From assembly GCA_902803015.1 (NCBI GenBank), contig CADCOL010000081.1:1-9711 (forward strand): DNA of 9,711 nucleotides, read 5' to 3'. Shown here one piece after another: positions 7,794 through 9,711 of this stretch; the first letter of the stretch is position 1, and each line of letters starts with the position of its first letter. The position numbers were made by a program, and so were the translations under genes. A model generated the notes under the pieces. It did not search any database and had not been told where the DNA came from. It worked only from the letters and a program-made list of their open reading frames with translations. This DNA comes from an uncultured Lachnospiraceae bacterium (GTDB lineage Bacteria; Bacillota; Clostridia; Lachnospirales; Lachnospiraceae).

Positions 7794-7971
7794 GCATTTT
7801 TCCTATTTTCGAAGGATTTCTTCAAGCCCCCGCTTTACGCCCGTTCGGCACCCCCGCTACACGTGCCGGACATTTTGTCCCGTGCTGCCCCTCGCATCGT
7901 TTTTGACAACGTTTCGTGATAAGAAAATATCGCTTTTCGAAAATTATTTATCGTTTATCATTAAAAAGTTA
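7794..7971. other. Divergent intergenic region, no gene seen
   Basis: About 180 bp between the rnpB promoter and the promoter of the plus-strand operon. It has two parts. A C-rich block (about 7826-7895) contains an imperfect direct repeat, CCCCCGCTTTACG at 7827 and CCCCCGCTACACG at 7851, and small inverted repeats (CGGCAC/GTGCCG at 7846-7868 and GGACA/TGTCC at 7868-7880). An AT-rich block (about 7911-7971) holds the palindromes described separately. No ribosome-binding site with a credible reading frame was found. Confidence 0.5.
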
Positions 7972-7998
7972 TTGACAAACATTTTTGAAGATGATAAG
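7917..7998 (+). promoter_or_regulatory. Candidate operator array: three TGATAA sites and a palindrome
   Basis: TGATAAG occurs at 7917-7923 and again at 7992-7998, overlapping the -10 box, and TTATCA, its inverse, at 7955-7960. The first and the inverted copy are centred on the same point (7938/7939) as a perfect 10-bp palindrome, TTTTCGAAAA (7934-7943). The inverted copy also pairs with the last one as TTATCAT/ATGATAA across the -35 box. The arrangement suggests a repressor binding site, perhaps for the downstream XRE protein. Because the region is AT-rich, chance symmetry is possible. Confidence 0.35.
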
Positions 7999-8000
7999 AT
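7972..8000 (+). promoter_or_regulatory. Promoter of the DUF2975/XRE operon
   Basis: Perfect -35 TTGACA (7972-7977), 17-bp spacer, -10 TAAGAT (7995-8000, 4 of 6 matches) preceded by an extended -10 TG element. Expected start near 8007, leaving a leader of about 125 nt before the first gene. Confidence 0.75.
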
Positions 8001-8006
8001 GCAATT

Positions 8007-8131
8007 GTCGGAAGGAAAAAACGATACGGCCAATCGGAATTCACTTCCGGACATTACCGGTAAAAACGAAACCCCAGAATCTTAAAAACAGCCGGGCGAT
8101 ACGAATCCGCCCCATCAAAAAGGAGAAAACA
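8007..8131 (+). other. Long 5' leader with palindrome and hairpins
   Basis: Predicted untranslated leader. It contains CGGAA/TTCCG (8035-8049), a perfect 10-bp palindrome TTACCGGTAA (8054-8063), and GGGCG/CGCCC (8094-8112), a small hairpin ending seven bases before the AAGGAG ribosome-binding site (8120-8125). I recognise no riboswitch class; a fold affecting ribosome access is possible. Confidence 0.4.
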
Positions 8132-8779
8132 ATGAACGAAGAAAATATCAAATTACAAAGAGTACATAAAAGCTGCAAAATTGCCGCCGTCATTTCCAAA
8201 GTATTATTTATCTTCTGCATGGTAGGCAGCACTTTGGCTCTCATCACCGGAATCGTAATGATTGCCAACAGAAATAATATCGACCGTCAGATTGAAGAAA
8301 GCGCGCAAAAGGCAAAAGCAGAAGCAAAGCTTCCCGGCGAAAAAGTCGACATCAAGATGGGACCCGTCACAGTAGCTTCCGTCACCGCCGAAGACGTAGA
8401 AGACGGAAAACTTGCCACCGCGGTTGCGGGAAGAATGACATCCGACGTTCCCGCCGTTCAGGAGTTCTTTAATGAAAACCAGAATTCCTTAAGCCTTATT
8501 TACGGACTGTACTGCATCGTTATGGCTTTTATGATAGCCATCCTGACCGTGGCACTCTATTTCATCCACTCGGCATTCGCCATCATTGTGAAGGAGGGCA
8601 ATCCTTTTGCGGACAAAGTCCTGAAGAAAATCCTGGTTTCCTTCATCGGAATCTCCGTAGTACTGGCATTCTCGGCAGGACTCGGTTTCGGAGCGCTCGG
8701 TGGATTCTTAACATGGGTTGTATACACTATTATGGATTATGGTCGCACTCTGAAGATTCAGGCCGATGAAACATTATAA
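8132..8779 (+). CDS. DUF2975-like membrane protein, 215 aa
   Basis: Integral membrane protein of unknown function. Four membrane segments are visible at residues about 17-45, 120-151, 167-185 and 186-202. Between the first two lies a hydrophilic stretch of about 75 residues (46-119), rich in Lys, Glu and Ala, longer than in the typical DUF2975 protein of about 160-190 aa. The family-like features are EGNPF (155-159) after the second helix and the C-terminal YGRTLKIQADETL, which resembles the usual DUF2975 ending. The frame stays open upstream to 7985, but that would overlap the promoter; ATG 8132 has an AAGGAG site six bases upstream. The gene is followed after 11 bp by an XRE regulator, the standard neighbour of DUF2975 genes. 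Assignment is from remembered family features, so it is moderately sure. Confidence 0.75.
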   Translation: MNEENIKLQRVHKSCKIAAVISKVLFIFCMVGSTLALITGIVMIANRNNIDRQIEESAQKAKAEAKLPGEKVDIKMGPVTVASVTAEDVEDGKLATAVAGRMTSDVPAVQEFFNENQNSLSLIYGLYCIVMAFMIAILTVALYFIHSAFAIIVKEGNPFADKVLKKILVSFIGISVVLAFSAGLGFGALGGFLTWVVYTIMDYGRTLKIQADETL

Positions 8780-8790
8780 GGAGGTGCGCT

Positions 8791-9024
8791 ATGGGACAGA
8801 TTATATTAAGACTGGATCGCGTCATGGCGGACCGCAAGATGTCATTAAACGATTTATCGGACAAGGTCGGCGTTTCGAACGTAAACCTTTCCAAAATGAA
8901 AAACGGTAAAATCTCCGCCATCCGCTTCTCCACACTGGAAGCCATCTGCGAAGCGCTGGACTGTCAGCCCGGAGATATCCTCGAATACGATAAGAACGCT
9001 CCTTCCGCAGAGCGCGGCGAATAG
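8791..9024 (+). CDS. XRE/Cro-type (YozG-like) transcriptional regulator, 77 aa
   Basis: Compact DNA-binding protein that is almost only a Cro/C1-type helix-turn-helix (HTH_26 group, YozG-like). Residues about 5-66 form the domain: DRVMADRKMSLNDLSDKVGV (helices 1-2), NVNLSKMKNGKISAIRFS (recognition helix and following turn), then TLEAICEALDCQPGDILEY, the classic end of this family. No ligand or protease domain is attached, so any signal probably comes from a partner, most simply the membrane protein encoded 11 bp upstream. Translation is from ATG with AAGGAGGTG overlapping the preceding stop region. A strong terminator follows. It may repress its own promoter, but no target is proven by the sequence. 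Confidence 0.9.
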   Translation: MGQIILRLDRVMADRKMSLNDLSDKVGVSNVNLSKMKNGKISAIRFSTLEAICEALDCQPGDILEYDKNAPSAERGE

Positions 9025-9051
9025 CCGGACAGACCATACAATTACATACGC

Positions 9052-9079
9052 AAAAAGGCACCCGTTTGGGTGCCTTTTT
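9052..9079. terminator. Bidirectional intrinsic terminator
   Basis: GGCACCC / GGGTGCC stem (7 bp, loop GTTT) flanked by five A on one side and five T on the other. It reads as a rho-independent terminator on both strands, ending the XRE operon on the plus strand and the nucleoside kinase gene on the minus strand. Confidence 0.93.
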
Positions 9080-9120
9080 AGTTTCCGCAGTACCGTTTTG
9101 CAGGTACACGGTTTAAGCTC

Positions 9121-9711
9121 TTATACGTTGAAAATACTTCCTCCCACAAACTCTCTCGCGATCGAGTTCGTCGGGATCTTTGCGGTATCCATCGCAAGGA
9201 AATATTCGAGGAATTTCAGTAATCTTCTTGCCTCATAAAATTCCGGTGTGCCGGACGGAACGCTGTAAAGAAGCGGTTCCGCGAAGGATTTTAAAGCCGC
9301 AATCTCATAAATCAGTGCCGAATTAAAGATGGCATCCGCACCTTCCTGGAACGGGAAAATGTTCTCCTCTTCTCCCCTGCGCACGCTGCCCCACATCTGA
9401 ATGGTTCTCGCCGCAGAGTTTCCGCGTGTTCTGAAATCCCTGACCATTCTGCGAAGAAGTCTCGCATCGGTCGTCGGAATCCGGTTGTGCTCATCGATAT
9501 TCAGTGTCGTCAGGGCACTGATGTAAATCTTGTATTTACTCTCGGTCGGAAGCGATGCGCTCATCTTGTCGTTCAACGCATGGATGCCCTCGATGACAAG
9601 AACGTCATCGGGACCGAGTTTCATGGTATTGCCTCGATACTCTCTCTGTCCGGATTTAAAATTAAACGTCGGCATCTGTACCTCTTCTCCGGAAAGAAGT
9701 CTGCCCATGTC
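9121..9711 (-). CDS. Nucleoside (uridine) kinase family protein, N-terminus beyond window
   Basis: C-terminal 196 codons of a uridine-kinase-like protein (COG0572, phosphoribulokinase/uridine kinase fold), which phosphorylates a nucleoside in pyrimidine salvage. The frame is still open at the right edge, so the Met near 9708 is internal. Visible family sequences are PTFNFKSGQREY, the core strand DVLVIEGIHALND, YISALTTLNIDEHNRIPTTD, and RGEEENIFPFQEGADAIFNSAL. These match the clostridial long form of about 550 residues that carries a TGS and a threonyl-tRNA-synthetase-like region before the kinase; that part and the Walker A loop lie outside the window, so the architecture is inferred. The gene ends 42 bp from the shared terminator and converges on the XRE operon. 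Confidence 0.88.
   Translation of the reverse strand, partial: DMGRLLSGEEVQMPTFNFKSGQREYRGNTMKLGPDDVLVIEGIHALNDKMSASLPTESKYKIYISALTTLNIDEHNRIPTTDARLLRRMVRDFRTRGNSAARTIQMWGSVRRGEEENIFPFQEGADAIFNSALIYEIAALKSFAEPLLYSVPSGTPEFYEARRLLKFLEYFLAMDTAKIPTNSIAREFVGGSIFNV

Noticed and set aside
7903..7931. Second TTGACA (7903-7908) as another promoter for the XRE operon
   Set aside because: At 17-18 bp spacing the sequence is AATATC or similar, a poor -10 box; it remains only a weak possibility.
7642..8085. 147-codon plus-strand open frame
   Set aside because: It runs through rnpB, the rnpB promoter and the operon promoter, has no ribosome-binding site and no recognisable domain.
7985..8131. N-terminal extension of the membrane protein by 49 residues
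   Set aside because: It would start inside the -10 region; the residues are basic and not family-like, while ATG 8132 has a good ribosome-binding site.
1..9711. Mobile element, phage, toxin-antitoxin or defence system
   Set aside because: No transposase, integrase, terminal repeats, CRISPR repeats or nuclease domains were seen; the XRE protein has the YozG form with a DUF2975-like partner, not a toxin.

Overview
The window looks like a chromosomal segment of a strictly anaerobic, moderate-GC Firmicute, most likely a clostridium of the Lachnospiraceae type. The evidence is a ferredoxin-dependent indolepyruvate oxidoreductase, a clostridial-style nucleoside kinase, Gram-positive type lipoprotein and ribosome-binding signals, and a YozG-like regulator paired with a DUF2975-like membrane protein. 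No transposase, integrase, phage gene, CRISPR array or tRNA was seen. Both ends cut through genes.

Layout. Minus strand, read right to left from 7745: the RNase P RNA gene rnpB (7406-7745) with its own promoter; iorA and iorB (indolepyruvate:ferredoxin oxidoreductase, two subunits with nearly abutting ends); a 154-bp spacer; a phenylacetate-CoA ligase (paaK-like) and a tandem-ACT-domain protein; a hairpin; then a leucine-rich-repeat lipoprotein whose stop codon overlaps the start of pcrA (UvrD/PcrA helicase), which runs off the left edge. Plus strand: a strong-looking promoter at about 7972-8000 drives a DUF2975-like membrane protein and a small XRE/Cro-type regulator (8132-9024). A symmetrical terminator (9052-9079) separates this pair from a convergent, left-pointing nucleoside kinase whose N-terminal part lies beyond the right edge.

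How the genes work together. IorAB interconverts aryl-pyruvates and aryl-acetyl-CoA with ferredoxin. The ligase interconverts arylacetate and arylacetyl-CoA with ATP. The ACT protein may sense an amino acid. Together they form a known module either for aromatic amino-acid fermentation or, running in reverse, for making aromatic amino acids from scavenged arylacetates. The DUF2975/XRE pair is a widespread but functionally unresolved membrane-protein plus regulator cassette; the DNA before it holds several symmetric AT-rich motifs that could be operators.

I found no clearly new system. The items most worth a second look are the DUF2975/XRE promoter architecture, the translational coupling of a surface LRR lipoprotein to a DNA helicase, and the missing terminator between rnpB and iorA.
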